Shown: one piece after another, positions 1 to 8,826 of the stretch
Numbering within the stretch: the stretch's first letter is position 1
Layout: each line of letters begins with the position of its first letter
DNA from: Deinococcus yavapaiensis KR-236
Lineage (GTDB): Bacteria > Deinococcota > Deinococci > Deinococcales > Deinococcaceae
Reading direction: 5' to 3'
Assembly: GCF_003217515.1 (NCBI RefSeq)
Contig: NZ_QJSX01000010.1
Coordinates: 135,483 to 199,482, forward strand
DNA length: 64,000 bases
Program-made: the position numbers and the translations under genes
Notes under the pieces: model-generated
Database searches by the model: none
Told to the model about the DNA's origin: nothing
The model's input: only the letters and a program-made list of their open reading frames with translations

Positions 1-115
1 GTTTGAGGTCTCCGGCGACTCCATCGAAGCTCAGCGTGCGCGCCACTTCCGAGACGATGAGCCACGACTCTTGCAAAGCGATGCGCGCCTCGGCGTCCTG
101 AAGGCGCCGAGGCAC
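1..115 (-). CDS. N-terminal part of an unrecognised protein, cut by the left edge
   Basis: Only about 38 codons lie inside the window. Read from a GTG at 115 the frame stays open to the edge and reads like coding sequence (LQDAEARIALQESW, then LIVSEVARTL), while the other two frames of this strand are rich in arginine and serine. A purine-rich GGGGAG lies about 15 bases upstream of the GTG, which is far for a Shine-Dalgarno, so the start is uncertain. No family can be named from this stub. It would be transcribed divergently from the secreted protein at 292. Confidence 0.35.
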   Translation of the reverse strand, partial: MPRRLQDAEARIALQESWLIVSEVARTLSFDGVAGDLK

Positions 116-291
116 AGATGTCGGGCGGCGACGCTCCCCGGACCCCCTTCATTCGTGGGGGGGGTCAGCTCGACATCGAGGCGGTGCCACCACACGTTCG
201 TGGCATGCGAAGAGCCTCCCATAGCAACTAACCTGGGCGCATCGAAGGAACGCGGTCCATCGGCGACCGACGTTTCACCGAAAGGAGATCG

Positions 292-795
292 ATGAAGCAC
301 CTTGCCCTTCGCGTTTCCCTGACTCTCGCCGCCGCGAGCGCGCTCGCGGCGCCCGCCTCGGCCGCCGCTCCCGCCGGAATGATCGGCGCGTGGATGTACA
401 GCGCCACGAGCGGCACGACCTACGTGGACTCCGCGACAGGCTCCTCCGGCGCTCCGAGCGGCGTCGGCCTGTTCTACAAGTTCAACGCGGACGGCACGTA
501 CGCCTACGCGTACCGAGAAGCGGTCACGACCTACAACTGCACCACGATCTTCCTCGTGTACAAGGAAGGCCGATTCGACGTCGCCGGGGCGAAGCTCGTC
601 TTGCATCCCGCCCAGGGTCGAGCGACGTACACGGCGAGTTGCAGCCCCAGCCTCGACAGCGACCGGTTTTTACGGCCCGACGAACTCGCGGACGACGTGT
701 ACACCTGGAAGCTCAAGGCGAATCCCGACGGAGCGGGCCGCCTGTTGAACCTCACGACGCCCGCGGGCGCCACGGGCGACTTGCGCCCGATGTGA
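292..795 (+). CDS. Small secreted protein, lipocalin-like
   Basis: A 167-residue protein with an N-terminal signal peptide (basic MKH, hydrophobic stretch to about residue 22, then an Ala-rich cleavage region ending ASAAA). The mature part starts with a G-x-W motif (GAWMYS) and alternates short beta-like segments, with cysteines near residues 83 and 118 that could pair outside the membrane. This is the general look of small lipocalin-like exported proteins; related-looking products lie at 38220 and at the C-terminus of the gene at 27995. The start is fixed by AAAGGAG at 281-287, four bases before the ATG. Function is unknown; the lipocalin label is an inference from the opening motif and length. 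Confidence 0.75.
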   Translation: MKHLALRVSLTLAAASALAAPASAAAPAGMIGAWMYSATSGTTYVDSATGSSGAPSGVGLFYKFNADGTYAYAYREAVTTYNCTTIFLVYKEGRFDVAGAKLVLHPAQGRATYTASCSPSLDSDRFLRPDELADDVYTWKLKANPDGAGRLLNLTTPAGATGDLRPM

Positions 796-854
796 ACGTC
801 CTCGAAGCGGACCGTGGCGCCTGTGCGGCGATCGGTCCGCTTTCGGCTTTCGCG

Positions 855-1250
855 TTACTTCTCGCTCTTCGTCGCCTTCGACTTGCCCGCTCGGTTGAGG
901 AACACGGCCCGGCGTACGAGCGCTTGGAAGGCGACCTCGTCGATCTCGTCTTCTCGGCGAATGTCGATGGCGCGGCGCGCGTTACCCTTCAAGCTGGCGT
1001 TGAACAGCCCCGCGGGATCGTCGAGCGACGCTCCCTTGGGAAAGGTGAGCTTGACGACCTCCTTGTAGGATTCGCCGGTGCAAATGATGCCGTCGCGTGA
1101 CCAGACGGGCGTCGTCCACTTCCATTCCTCGACGACGTCACCGTCGGCGTCCTTGATGAGCTCGCGCACGCGCCTCAAGGTGTCGGCGCGCCAATCGCCG
1201 AGTTCGGCGATGCGCCGTGAAATGAGCTCCGAGGCTGACTCGTTCGTCAT
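855..1250 (-). CDS. DUF1801 (YdhG-like) family protein
   Basis: A 131-residue cytoplasmic protein. The core WKWTTPVWSRDGIICTGESY and the following KLTFPKGASL-DDP-GLFN motif match the DUF1801/YdhG fold, an alpha/beta domain of unknown biochemical role that is widespread as a stand-alone protein. Length is normal for the family. There is no Shine-Dalgarno; instead TAAGAT sits at 1262-1257 on this strand, exactly six bases before the ATG, so the transcript is probably leaderless. It ends near the 3' end of the secreted protein at 292 (convergent) and lies downstream of the LuxR-type regulator at 1276 in the same direction, but its own promoter suggests independent expression. Confidence 0.88.
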   Translation of the reverse strand: MTNESASELISRRIAELGDWRADTLRRVRELIKDADGDVVEEWKWTTPVWSRDGIICTGESYKEVVKLTFPKGASLDDPAGLFNASLKGNARRAIDIRREDEIDEVAFQALVRRAVFLNRAGKSKATKSEK

Positions 1251-1256
1251 GGGGTC

Positions 1257-1262
1257 ATCTTA
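1257..1262 (-). promoter_or_regulatory. -10 box for leaderless DUF1801 gene
   Basis: TAAGAT followed by six bases (GACCCC) and the ATG at 1250. It matches the TANNNT-N6-start layout that recurs throughout this window. No clear -35 hexamer is visible at the usual distance. Confidence 0.55.
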
Positions 1263-1275
1263 ACCGCCGAACGCC

Positions 1276-3633
1276 TCAAGGTCTGTCGTTCCCCGTGACT
1301 TCCTCGGCGGGAACGAGCCCTTGCTGCAAGGCGAGCCGAACGGCGAGAACGCGGCTTCCGACGCCAAGCTTCGAGAAGATCGTGCGCAAGTGGGCGTTCA
1401 CCGTCGGCAAGGAGATGCCGAGCGCGTCCGCGACGCGGCCGTTCGTCGCGCCGCGCGCGACGAGGGCGAGCACTTCTCGCTCGCGCGCCGTCAAGGCCGT
1501 GAGATCGGTGTCCGACCGAGCGGGCGGCTGGCGCGTCGGAGGTTCCTTCGCCAAGCGCTCGAGGCCTTGATTGGCGTCGCGCACGAACTGCACGATGTGG
1601 CCGACGCCGAGGCCGTCACGCATCAGCAAGAACAAGCGCTGCGCTTCCGCCGTGTCGCCACGCTTCTCGGCGAGGCGCGCCTTCGTCTCCATGATGCCTG
1701 CGAGGATGTGAGGCCCGCGCATCTCGACGGCCTTGTCGTGAGCGCGGCGCAAGAAGGCTTCCGCTTCGTCGAGGCGGTTCGTGGCGAGCGCCCACTCGGC
1801 GAGGCAGTGTTCGACGTTGAGCATCAAGGTCGCGAGCGGCAAGCCGTCGAGGAGCTCGCGCGCTTCGGTCAACGGCGCGAGCGCTTCCGGCGCGCGGTGC
1901 AAACGAATGAGCGACCATGCGTAGTACACGTTGCACGTCACGACCAAGCGAATGTTCGGAAAGTCGCGCGCTTCTTCGCGAACGCTTTCGATGAGCGCGA
2001 GCGCCTCGGGAAAGCGGCCGACGCTGTCGATGTGCGCGGCGAGAACGATCGAGGCGTCGAGACGTCCCTCGGCGTCCCCTCGACGCGTGCACCGCGCCAG
2101 GACGTCTCGAAACTGCGCTTCCACTTCTTCGGGCGGGGCCCCGCTCATTCGCGCGATTCGCGAGGAGCGCAGCAGGCAAGTCGTCAAGAACGCCTCGTCA
2201 CCCGATCGCTCGGCGAGTTCGCGCGCCTGCTCGCTCATGCGAAGGGCCACGTCGAACTCCCCTTGCTCCAAGGCGAAGGTGCCGATGACGCTTCGCAGTT
2301 CGGCCTCGGCGCGATCGTCGGTCTCGACGAGGCGAGCGAGCGTCGACTCCGCCCACAACCGCCCTTCGGCCCGCGTGCCACTTCCGACGAGTTGCCAGAA
2401 GTTGAACAAGCCGCTCACGAAGCGCACGGCGAGGTTCACGGCGTTCGAGGAGATCACCCAGTCGAGCGCCGCGCGAAGATGCGGATACGTTCGCTCTACC
2501 CACGTGAAGTAGGCGCGGACGCCCGTTCTGCTCACGCTTCGAGCGGCGACGTGTCGCTCGAGTTCGGCGAGGTAGTACGCCGCGTGCGCTTGACGCGTCG
2601 CCTCCTCCAAGCCGCGCGCGCCGAGCTTTTCAGCCGCGTACTCGCGCACGGGTTCGAGGAGCGTGAAGGCGTCGCCGTCGAGCGCGCGCACGAGCCAGTG
2701 GTGTTCGACGAGGGCCGCCAGCACGTCGAGCCGCGCGACTTCACCGAGCGCGCCCGACGCTTCGTCGAGCGTGAACGTCGCCGGGAATACCGCGAGGCGG
2801 TCGAGCAAGTCCTGTTCCTCGTCCGACAGCAGCGCGTAACTCCAGTCGAGCGTGGCCCGCAGCGTCTGTTGACGTGGCGGAAGATCGCGCGGTCCGCGCG
2901 TCAGGACCTCGAGGGGCGCGTCGAGTGCCTGACACAGCGCGTCGAGGGACATCAAACGCATTCGGGCCGCCGCGAGTTCCAAGCCGAGCGGCCAACCGCC
3001 GAGGCGCGTCACGACGTTCGCGACGAGTTCCAAGGCTTGAGGCGTCCAAGCGGTGCGTGGACCGACTTGCGACGCGCGACGCACGAACAACGCCACGGAC
3101 GGCACGGCGAGCAAGCCTTGAGGCGACGAACGGTCCGTGGCCGTCGGCAAGGCGAGCGGTCCGAGCGGCACTTCGTGCTCGCCGCTCAATTGCAGCGGGG
3201 CGCGGCTCGTGACGAGCACCTTGACGCGAGGCGCCTCGACGAGCAATTCCGCGATGAAGCTCGTCGCGTCGAGCACGTGCTCCAAGTTGTCGAGGACGAG
3301 CAAGGACACCTCGTCGCTCAGCGCGGCGAACACCGCCTCGGCTGCCGCGCGGTCCCCGGCGAGCCCCAGGGCCGTCGCGAGCGCTTCGGGCACGAGGTCC
3401 GCCGTCGTCACGGACGCCAACGAGACGAAGCGGATTCCGTCGGGAAAGGCGGGGGCGAGGTCGCGCGCGAGGCGGCGCGCGAGCCTCGTCTTTCCGACGC
3501 CGCCCATGCCCGTGACCGTCACGAGGCCGACGTCGGGCCGTTTGAGCAACTCCGCGCACACCGTCAGCTCGAAGTCCCGTCCGATCAAGTCGTCGGCGCT
3601 CGTCGCGTCCATGCCTCGCCCTCGCGCCGTCAT
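1276..3633 (-). CDS. LuxR-family regulator with N-terminal NB-ARC-type ATPase
   Basis: A 785-residue transcriptional regulator. Residues 17-300 form a signalling ATPase: Walker A GMGGVGKT at 42-49, Walker B LLVLDN at 111-116, and a sensor-like TSRAPL motif. The middle (about 330-700) is a helical repeat region of TPR type. Residues 714-770 are a LuxR-type helix-turn-helix (LTAREREVLALVARG, then TVNAHLRTIFSKLGV). Proteins of this build bind a nucleotide and an unknown inducer before activating transcription. The start at 3633 has a GAGG six bases upstream; a second ATG at 3612 is possible. Nothing in the neighbourhood identifies its target; the divergent space up to 3753 could hold its own promoter. 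Confidence 0.92.
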   Translation of the reverse strand: MTARGRGMDATSADDLIGRDFELTVCAELLKRPDVGLVTVTGMGGVGKTRLARRLARDLAPAFPDGIRFVSLASVTTADLVPEALATALGLAGDRAAAEAVFAALSDEVSLLVLDNLEHVLDATSFIAELLVEAPRVKVLVTSRAPLQLSGEHEVPLGPLALPTATDRSSPQGLLAVPSVALFVRRASQVGPRTAWTPQALELVANVVTRLGGWPLGLELAAARMRLMSLDALCQALDAPLEVLTRGPRDLPPRQQTLRATLDWSYALLSDEEQDLLDRLAVFPATFTLDEASGALGEVARLDVLAALVEHHWLVRALDGDAFTLLEPVREYAAEKLGARGLEEATRQAHAAYYLAELERHVAARSVSRTGVRAYFTWVERTYPHLRAALDWVISSNAVNLAVRFVSGLFNFWQLVGSGTRAEGRLWAESTLARLVETDDRAEAELRSVIGTFALEQGEFDVALRMSEQARELAERSGDEAFLTTCLLRSSRIARMSGAPPEEVEAQFRDVLARCTRRGDAEGRLDASIVLAAHIDSVGRFPEALALIESVREEARDFPNIRLVVTCNVYYAWSLIRLHRAPEALAPLTEARELLDGLPLATLMLNVEHCLAEWALATNRLDEAEAFLRRAHDKAVEMRGPHILAGIMETKARLAEKRGDTAEAQRLFLLMRDGLGVGHIVQFVRDANQGLERLAKEPPTRQPPARSDTDLTALTAREREVLALVARGATNGRVADALGISLPTVNAHLRTIFSKLGVGSRVLAVRLALQQGLVPAEEVTGNDRP

Positions 3634-3753
3634 GCACGACCTCGTTCCTGCCGCTTCGTCCGCTCGACCACGTTCACCTGTAATGTACTCCCGCCGACAT
3701 TGCGCAGGATGAAACCGCCTTCGACTCCGTCGGGTGGACGTGGGCGCGGCGAC

Positions 3754-4983
3754 TCAGCGGGGAATCAAGCCGAACAGGAACTTGGCGCGCACCATCCACC
3801 AGATGACGGCGATGACCGCGGTGTGCACGAAGGTGTTCACGAGCGTGCTCGACCAGCCCGGGCTCCTCGACGCGAAGCCGAACTGTGCGACGAGCAGCAC
3901 GAGCAGCACGTGCACGAGAAAGACGTACAGAGTTGCTTGCCCGAGGGGCACCAGCACACGCTCGGCCGCCCGCAGGGCCGGGCCGCGCAAGCGCGTGAGG
4001 GCGAGGTACAGAACGACGACCACCACCATGGTGTTCAGGGCGCGGCCCAAGCCGAGTTCGCGCCGCTCGAACAACGCGCCGTACACGCGGCCGTACGCCC
4101 CCTCGGGAATGAAGTGCATTCGCAAGCCGCCCGGCACGTCGACCCAGGGATTGTTGAGCGCGAAGAAGCACAAGACGGCGAAGGCGACGACGGTGAAGGC
4201 GAGCAGCACGCGGCCCGCGCTCGACCGGGCGAAGGTGGCGAGGCGGCGACGCTCGTACCCGGCCGCGAGTCCGTGCACGAACAGCACTTGCCAAAGTTCG
4301 AGCGGGAACGCGTTCTCGGACTGCGACGGCAAAAGGCGCGACAAGTGAAGGTGTCCGAGCGCGAACACGCTCCAGCTCAAAGCCAGCAGCAACCACCACC
4401 GGCCGCGTCGCAGCGACCACAACGCGAGCGGGGCGAGCAGCAGCAACGCGACGTACAGGCCGAGCACGTTGATTTGTCCCGGACCGAACTTCAACGTCAC
4501 GAGGCCCAGCGCGAGATGCGCGGGCGACGCGGCGTCGTACAGGGAATACACGACGCCCGTGCTTTTGTCCGTGTAGGACGTCAGCACGCGCGCATCGAAG
4601 CTTGGCACGAGGCCGAGAAGGTACACGAGGACGTTCACGGTGAGCGCCGCGAGGTAGATGGTGCCCGCGCGCCTGAAGCAGCGCGCCACCACCGCCCGGA
4701 AGCCGTCTCGCTGCAAGCGAACGCGTGACACGAAGCCGAGGACGAAGCCCGAAAGCAACACGAACGCCTCGGCCGCCGTGACCACCCCGATCGCTTCGAC
4801 CGAGAGCACGTGGTACAAGGATCTCAAGTCCACGTGATTCACGAGGATCACGACGATCACGAGGCCCCGCAGGACGTCGATGCGCGTGTCGCGCCGCGCG
4901 CGCGGTTCGGTCGCCGCGGCGACGCTCGGCGCGGACGCCGTGCTCGGCGAGTCGAGGGTCGCCAACGCTTCGTTGCTGTTCAT
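3754..4983 (-). CDS. OpgC-domain membrane acyltransferase-like protein
   Basis: A 409-residue polytopic membrane protein. After a short polar N-terminus, RIDVLRGLVIVVILVNHVDL opens the OpgC/acyltransferase-3 type fold: about ten hydrophobic segments follow, and AAEAFVLLSGFVLGFV is the typical second helix. OpgC proteins succinylate periplasmic glucans in proteobacteria; the homologue here probably acylates some cell-surface glycan, but the substrate is not visible. The frame is open further upstream, but ATG at 4983 is preceded by GGAGGA at nine bases and the extra residues are disordered, so 4983 is chosen. It ends 120 bases from the start of the LuxR-type regulator and faces the same direction. 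Confidence 0.85.
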   Translation of the reverse strand: MNSNEALATLDSPSTASAPSVAAATEPRARRDTRIDVLRGLVIVVILVNHVDLRSLYHVLSVEAIGVVTAAEAFVLLSGFVLGFVSRVRLQRDGFRAVVARCFRRAGTIYLAALTVNVLVYLLGLVPSFDARVLTSYTDKSTGVVYSLYDAASPAHLALGLVTLKFGPGQINVLGLYVALLLLAPLALWSLRRGRWWLLLALSWSVFALGHLHLSRLLPSQSENAFPLELWQVLFVHGLAAGYERRRLATFARSSAGRVLLAFTVVAFAVLCFFALNNPWVDVPGGLRMHFIPEGAYGRVYGALFERRELGLGRALNTMVVVVVLYLALTRLRGPALRAAERVLVPLGQATLYVFLVHVLLVLLVAQFGFASRSPGWSSTLVNTFVHTAVIAVIWWMVRAKFLFGLIPR

Positions 4984-5373
4984 GGACGTATCCTCCGGAG
5001 CGAGCAATTCGGGACCAAAGGCCTCGCCGACGGTGCGCTTCGTGCCGTCCGGCGTGGTCGGCACGAAGCGGCACGGCACCGCTTTCCGGGGAAGCACACG
5101 GCGAGTCGACCGACCATGAAGTCATCTTTCAAGGTCTCGCGTTACGAACGCGTAAAAGGGCGCGGTGACGCTCATCAAACGTACGGAACAATCGGGCGCG
5201 TTCACGAGGAGGCGACGAAGGCGACGCCCGACTCGTGGGTTCGATCTCGTCAGGCATCCGAGGTAGACCGAAAATAAAGGTCCGTTAAAGAAAAAGACGT
5301 AAGACTCCTCACATGAAGCACAGGAATGATGGAGAAGCCAGAGCGGGCGCGCCCTGTGGCAAAGGAGCCGACC
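4984..5373. other. Divergent intergenic region
   Basis: About 390 bases between the OpgC-like gene (left) and the erythromycin-esterase-like gene (right). It is slightly AT-richer around 5265-5305. It should carry both promoters, but no hexamer pair is convincing, and I see no gene or repeat in it. Confidence 0.5.
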
Positions 5374-6609
5374 ATGCCCAACCCGCTTCCACTTCCGTCC
5401 GGCTGGGACTTGTCCCAGCTCCACGCCGCCCTCGCCGCGTTCCTCGAAACTCTGCCAGCCAGGCCCCGTCTGCTGGGCCTCGGCGAGCCGACCCACGCCA
5501 TCGACGCCTTCGCCGACCAACGAAACCGCCTTTTCGAGGCTTTCGTCGAGGAGCACGGCTTCCGGTCCATCGCCCTCGAAAGCGACATCGTCGCGGGCCT
5601 TCGCGCGTCCGCCTTCATCTCGGAGGGCGAAGGCTCGTTGGACGACGTCATGAACTCCAGCTTCAGCCACGGATTCGGCGCCCGACGCGCCAACCGCGAC
5701 TTGGTCGCGTGGACGCGCGCCTACAACTCGGGCCGTGAACCGAACGACCGCGTGCGCCTCTACGGCTTCGACCCGCCCCTGGAAAACGTGTGGGCGGCCA
5801 GCCCTCGCTTCAGCCTGCTCGCCCTGCACGCCTTCCTCGCCGCCCACGTCGAGGTCGTTCCCGCGGACCGCGAGACCTTGGAGCAGGCGTGCGGAAACGA
5901 CGCTCGCTGGGAGAACCCGTCGGTCGGCATGCACCCCGAGTTGTCGGTCGGAAACAGCGCCGAAGCACGGCAACTTCGCGTCCTCGCCGACGACCTCTTC
6001 GGCCTTCTTCGCACCGAGGCGCCACGACTCGCCACGTTACCGGGGTTCTGGGAAGCGGAACTGCACGCCCGCACGGCCGCCGGACTGCTGCGCTACCACG
6101 CGATCATGGCGGACCCCTCGCCCGCGCGCGTCGGGCGCATGATGGCGTCGCGCGCCCTGATGATGGCCGACAACCTCGTCGCCATCGCCGAGCGCGAACA
6201 CGAGCGCGGACCGACCCTCGTGTTCGCGCACAACGTCCACCTTCAGCGCCAGGCGGGCACGATGAAGATCCCGAGCATGGGAGGTATGCGCGTGCACTGG
6301 TGGAGCGCCGGGGCTCACCTCGACGCCCGCCTTCACGCCCGCTACGCCGTCATAGCGAGCGACTTGGGCGCAGCTCCGGACAAGGAGATCGGCGCGCCCC
6401 CGCCCGACACCTTGCAAGAAGGGCTGATGCACCTCACGAGCGAGGCGGCGCTCGTGCCTTCACGAGACCTCATCGCCGCCCTGCCGCCCTTCCTGGCCGC
6501 GAGAAGCGACGCGCCCGCTCGGTCCGGGTACTTCCCCCTGGGAGCGTCGCACCTGCCGTACGTCGACGGGGTGCTCTTCCTCAAAAACGCCGTGGACCGA
6601 ACGGGCTGA
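5374..6609 (+). CDS. Erythromycin esterase family protein
   Basis: A 411-residue cytoplasmic protein of the erythromycin esterase/succinoglycan-biosynthesis (Ere-like) family. The N-terminal motif LLGLGEPTHAIDAF carries the glutamate and histidine of the family's GE-x-x-H active-site signature; a second histidine motif, FAHNVHLQR, lies near residue 292. Length matches the family. True macrolide hydrolysis is known for only a few members, so the substrate cannot be claimed. The ATG at 5374 follows AAAGGAG at 5360-5366; an in-frame ATG at 5326 lacks such a site. It is the first of four enzyme genes in the same direction that resemble drug-modifying families. Confidence 0.88.
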   Translation: MPNPLPLPSGWDLSQLHAALAAFLETLPARPRLLGLGEPTHAIDAFADQRNRLFEAFVEEHGFRSIALESDIVAGLRASAFISEGEGSLDDVMNSSFSHGFGARRANRDLVAWTRAYNSGREPNDRVRLYGFDPPLENVWAASPRFSLLALHAFLAAHVEVVPADRETLEQACGNDARWENPSVGMHPELSVGNSAEARQLRVLADDLFGLLRTEAPRLATLPGFWEAELHARTAAGLLRYHAIMADPSPARVGRMMASRALMMADNLVAIAEREHERGPTLVFAHNVHLQRQAGTMKIPSMGGMRVHWWSAGAHLDARLHARYAVIASDLGAAPDKEIGAPPPDTLQEGLMHLTSEAALVPSRDLIAALPPFLAARSDAPARSGYFPLGASHLPYVDGVLFLKNAVDRTG

Positions 6610-6646
6610 AGGCCCGCTCACGCGACCCACGGCCTTCGCCTGTCCT

Positions 6647-6681
6647 CGCACGTGCCATCGGGAAGCCACGTGGCACGTGCG
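6647..6681. terminator. Perfect 11-bp hairpin after the esterase gene
   Basis: CGCACGTGCCA at 6647-6657 is perfectly complementary to TGGCACGTGCG at 6671-6681 with a 13-base loop. It sits 37 bases after the stop codon and 52 before the next start. There is no T-run, so it is either an imperfect terminator, an mRNA 3'-end stabiliser or a protein-binding palindrome. Confidence 0.45.
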
Positions 6682-6733
6682 AAGATGAGCACCGCCGCGC
6701 TCGAGTGGCGGTGAGGACGAGGAGGACGATCGA

Positions 6734-7300
6734 GTGCAAGGACCGGAGTTGCGAGAAGACACCGTGAAGCTCCACGCGGCGACCGAGACGGATTACCGCC
6801 CGCTGGCGCAAAGTTGGGCGGACCCCGACGTCACGCGGTACGAAACGTCGTTCGTCGCTCGGCAGACGACCGAGTGGTGGGAGGCGTGGATGCGCCGCCT
6901 CGACGAGGGAAGCGACGGGGTGCTGTGGGTGATAGAGGCGCACGGTGACGCCGTCGGCATCGCCACGCTTCGAGACATCGACGTCCACGACCGTCATGCC
7001 ACGGGAAGCGTCGCGCTGTTTCGTCGCTGCTGGGGCCGAGGTTACGCGAGCGCGGCCGTGCGTCTGCGCAGCGAGTACGCCTTCGACACGTTGGGATTGG
7101 AGAAGGTCGAGACCTGCACGGCCGCGTGCAACGACTCTATCATTCGTGTTCGGCGCAAGAACGGGTACCGCGAAGTGGGCGTGTCCCGCCGTGAACGCTT
7201 TCGGCATGGCGCGTGGCACGACGAGTGGCTCGGAGAACTTCTGGCCGGAGACTGGCGGGCCTTGAGAGGACGGGGGACGGCCGATGCTTGCTCCGAGTGA
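6734..7300 (+). CDS. GNAT-family N-acetyltransferase
   Basis: A 188-residue acetyl-CoA-dependent N-acetyltransferase of the RimJ/RimL-like group. The acetyl-CoA binding loop is visible as RRCWGRGYASAAVR (R-x-x-G-x-G/A type) near residues 96-109, followed by the conserved acceptor strand EKVETCTAACNDSIIRV and the RKNGYREVG motif. Such enzymes acetylate ribosomal protein N-termini, spermidine or antibiotics; the sequence does not say which. The GTG start at 6734 is preceded by GAGGAGGA, giving a good Shine-Dalgarno. It follows the esterase gene after a hairpin and precedes an alpha/beta hydrolase on the same strand. Confidence 0.9.
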   Translation: MQGPELREDTVKLHAATETDYRPLAQSWADPDVTRYETSFVARQTTEWWEAWMRRLDEGSDGVLWVIEAHGDAVGIATLRDIDVHDRHATGSVALFRRCWGRGYASAAVRLRSEYAFDTLGLEKVETCTAACNDSIIRVRRKNGYREVGVSRRERFRHGAWHDEWLGELLAGDWRALRGRGTADACSE

Positions 7301-7357
7301 CGCCCGCGCCGGTCGATGGAGCGAGAAAGACGTCGGCTCGACACGGGTCGAACGAGC

Positions 7358-8101
7358 ATGAGCTCGTTCGTCCTCGTTCACGGCGCGTGGGGCGGCGGCT
7401 GGTACTGGCGGGACGTCGCGCGTCGTCTGCAAAGCGCGGGCCACGACGTCGTCACGCCCACCCTGACAGGCCTTGGAGAACGCTCGCACCTCGGTGGCCC
7501 CGACATCGATCTCGACACGCACGTTCGCGATATCGTGCAGGCGCTCGAATACGAAGATCTGCGTGACGTCTTGCTCGTCGGTCACAGCCTCGGCGGCATG
7601 GTCGTCACGGGCGTCTCGAACGAGGTGCCTCACCGCCTCGGTCACCTCGTGTTTCTCGACGCCGACCTGCCACGCCACGGACAGTCACGCTTCGACTTGC
7701 AGCCCGAGGCGCGCGAGTGGTGGGAGGAACGGGCGCGTGAGGGAGACGGGTGGCGCGTGACCCTCGACTTGCCCGACGAAGCCCTCGCCGACATCATTTC
7801 CGATCCGGGCGTCCGCGCGTGGTACGTCGCGCGGTCGCACGGACAAGGCCAACCGATCGGCGTGTTGCGGCAAGCCGTGCGGCTCACGAACGACGCGGCC
7901 AAGGCGTTGCCGCGAACGTTCATCGCGTGCACGATCGATGCCTTCGGCATGAGGTCGGGCCTGTACGGCCGCATGGCCCGAGTCGCCGCGTCCGACGGGA
8001 ACACGCGCTTGGTGGAGGTGCCCGCGAGTCACTTCGCGCCCGTGTCGCATCCAAACCTCATCGCGAACGCCCTGATGGAGGTGGCGCGAGGAACGGCGTG
8101 A
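7358..8101 (+). CDS. Alpha/beta hydrolase (plant-esterase-like)
   Basis: A 247-residue soluble alpha/beta hydrolase. It starts directly with the first strand and oxyanion region FVLVHGAWGGGWYW, has the nucleophile elbow GHSLGG (Ser about residue 79), an acidic region (DAFGMRSG) and the late histidine in PASHFAPVSHP, so the triad is complete. The HGAWGGGW opening is typical of the methylketone/salicylate-esterase-like branch. Starts further upstream (7316) would add a basic tail with no homology, so ATG 7358 is preferred, although no Shine-Dalgarno is evident. It lies 57 bases after the GNAT gene and could be co-transcribed with it. Confidence 0.88.
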   Translation: MSSFVLVHGAWGGGWYWRDVARRLQSAGHDVVTPTLTGLGERSHLGGPDIDLDTHVRDIVQALEYEDLRDVLLVGHSLGGMVVTGVSNEVPHRLGHLVFLDADLPRHGQSRFDLQPEAREWWEERAREGDGWRVTLDLPDEALADIISDPGVRAWYVARSHGQGQPIGVLRQAVRLTNDAAKALPRTFIACTIDAFGMRSGLYGRMARVAASDGNTRLVEVPASHFAPVSHPNLIANALMEVARGTA

Positions 8102-8216
8102 ACAATGAGCGCGGGCGTGGCGGGAGTCGGTCATCGGCGCGAACGGTGAGCCCGACACGTAAGACCGCTTGATGCCTCCTGAATCCCCTTCCAATGGGAC
8201 GCGCGTAAGGTGAGGC

Positions 8217-8753
8217 ATGCTGATCGCGCTTGCAAGCTTACTGGCGCTCGCACCGCAAGCGCCATTGACGTTGGCTCTGGAAGACGTCCTCGCGTCGGCC
8301 AAGGGCTCGTACGGCGACTTTCGAAAGCGCTCGGCGGAATCGAGCGATGGCAAGGTCGTCTACGACTTGACCTTCGACAACCCGAACACCGACACGACCG
8401 ACGTCATGCGCGTCACCTTCTACCTGGATCCCTACAAGCTCGTGAAAACGTACGAGGTGCAGTACGAAGGCCGCCCGAACGACGCCTCCTACAACTTCGG
8501 TTCCTTCCTCGGGTTCTTCGAGCGTGCCTGCTTCGGGCACCCCGGCTCGGCCGATGAAGCGGCCTTCGTCGCGAGCGCGGCTCAGCGAGCGAGCGAAACG
8601 GGTCGGCGAGAATCGAAGGAATTCGGAAACTACCGCCTCGAAGTCGAAGGTGGGAACACGAGAACGGTGGAGGCCGCTTCGGACCTCAGGTTGACGATGC
8701 GTCTGAGCTCCGCCGATCCCCGGGTGCCGAGTCGGTGCATCGCCACGACATGA
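8217..8753 (+). CDS. Secreted protein of unknown function
   Basis: A 178-residue protein with a hydrophobic N-terminus (MLIALASLLALAPQAPLTLA) that looks like a signal peptide. The rest is polar with alternating beta and helical stretches and a single cysteine pair (C109 and the C-terminal C174). I recognise no family. The start has AAGGTGAGG ending three bases before the ATG. It stands 115 bases after the hydrolase and 73 before the kinase-like gene, both on the same strand. Codon use is like its neighbours. Confidence 0.72.
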   Translation: MLIALASLLALAPQAPLTLALEDVLASAKGSYGDFRKRSAESSDGKVVYDLTFDNPNTDTTDVMRVTFYLDPYKLVKTYEVQYEGRPNDASYNFGSFLGFFERACFGHPGSADEAAFVASAAQRASETGRRESKEFGNYRLEVEGGNTRTVEAASDLRLTMRLSSADPRVPSRCIATT

Positions 8754-8826
8754 AACTCGGCGCCCTCATCCCACATCGCCGGAACCATGAGCGACCCGCC
8801 CGGTTCATGATGGACGCCTCCTCGAC

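Noticed and set aside
1321..4728. A 1135-codon open frame on the plus strand, antisense to the LuxR-type regulator and the OpgC-like gene
   Set aside because: It crosses two well-supported genes and the space between them, is extremely rich in Arg, Glu, His and Gln, and has no domain. It is the usual antisense shadow of GC-rich coding sequence.
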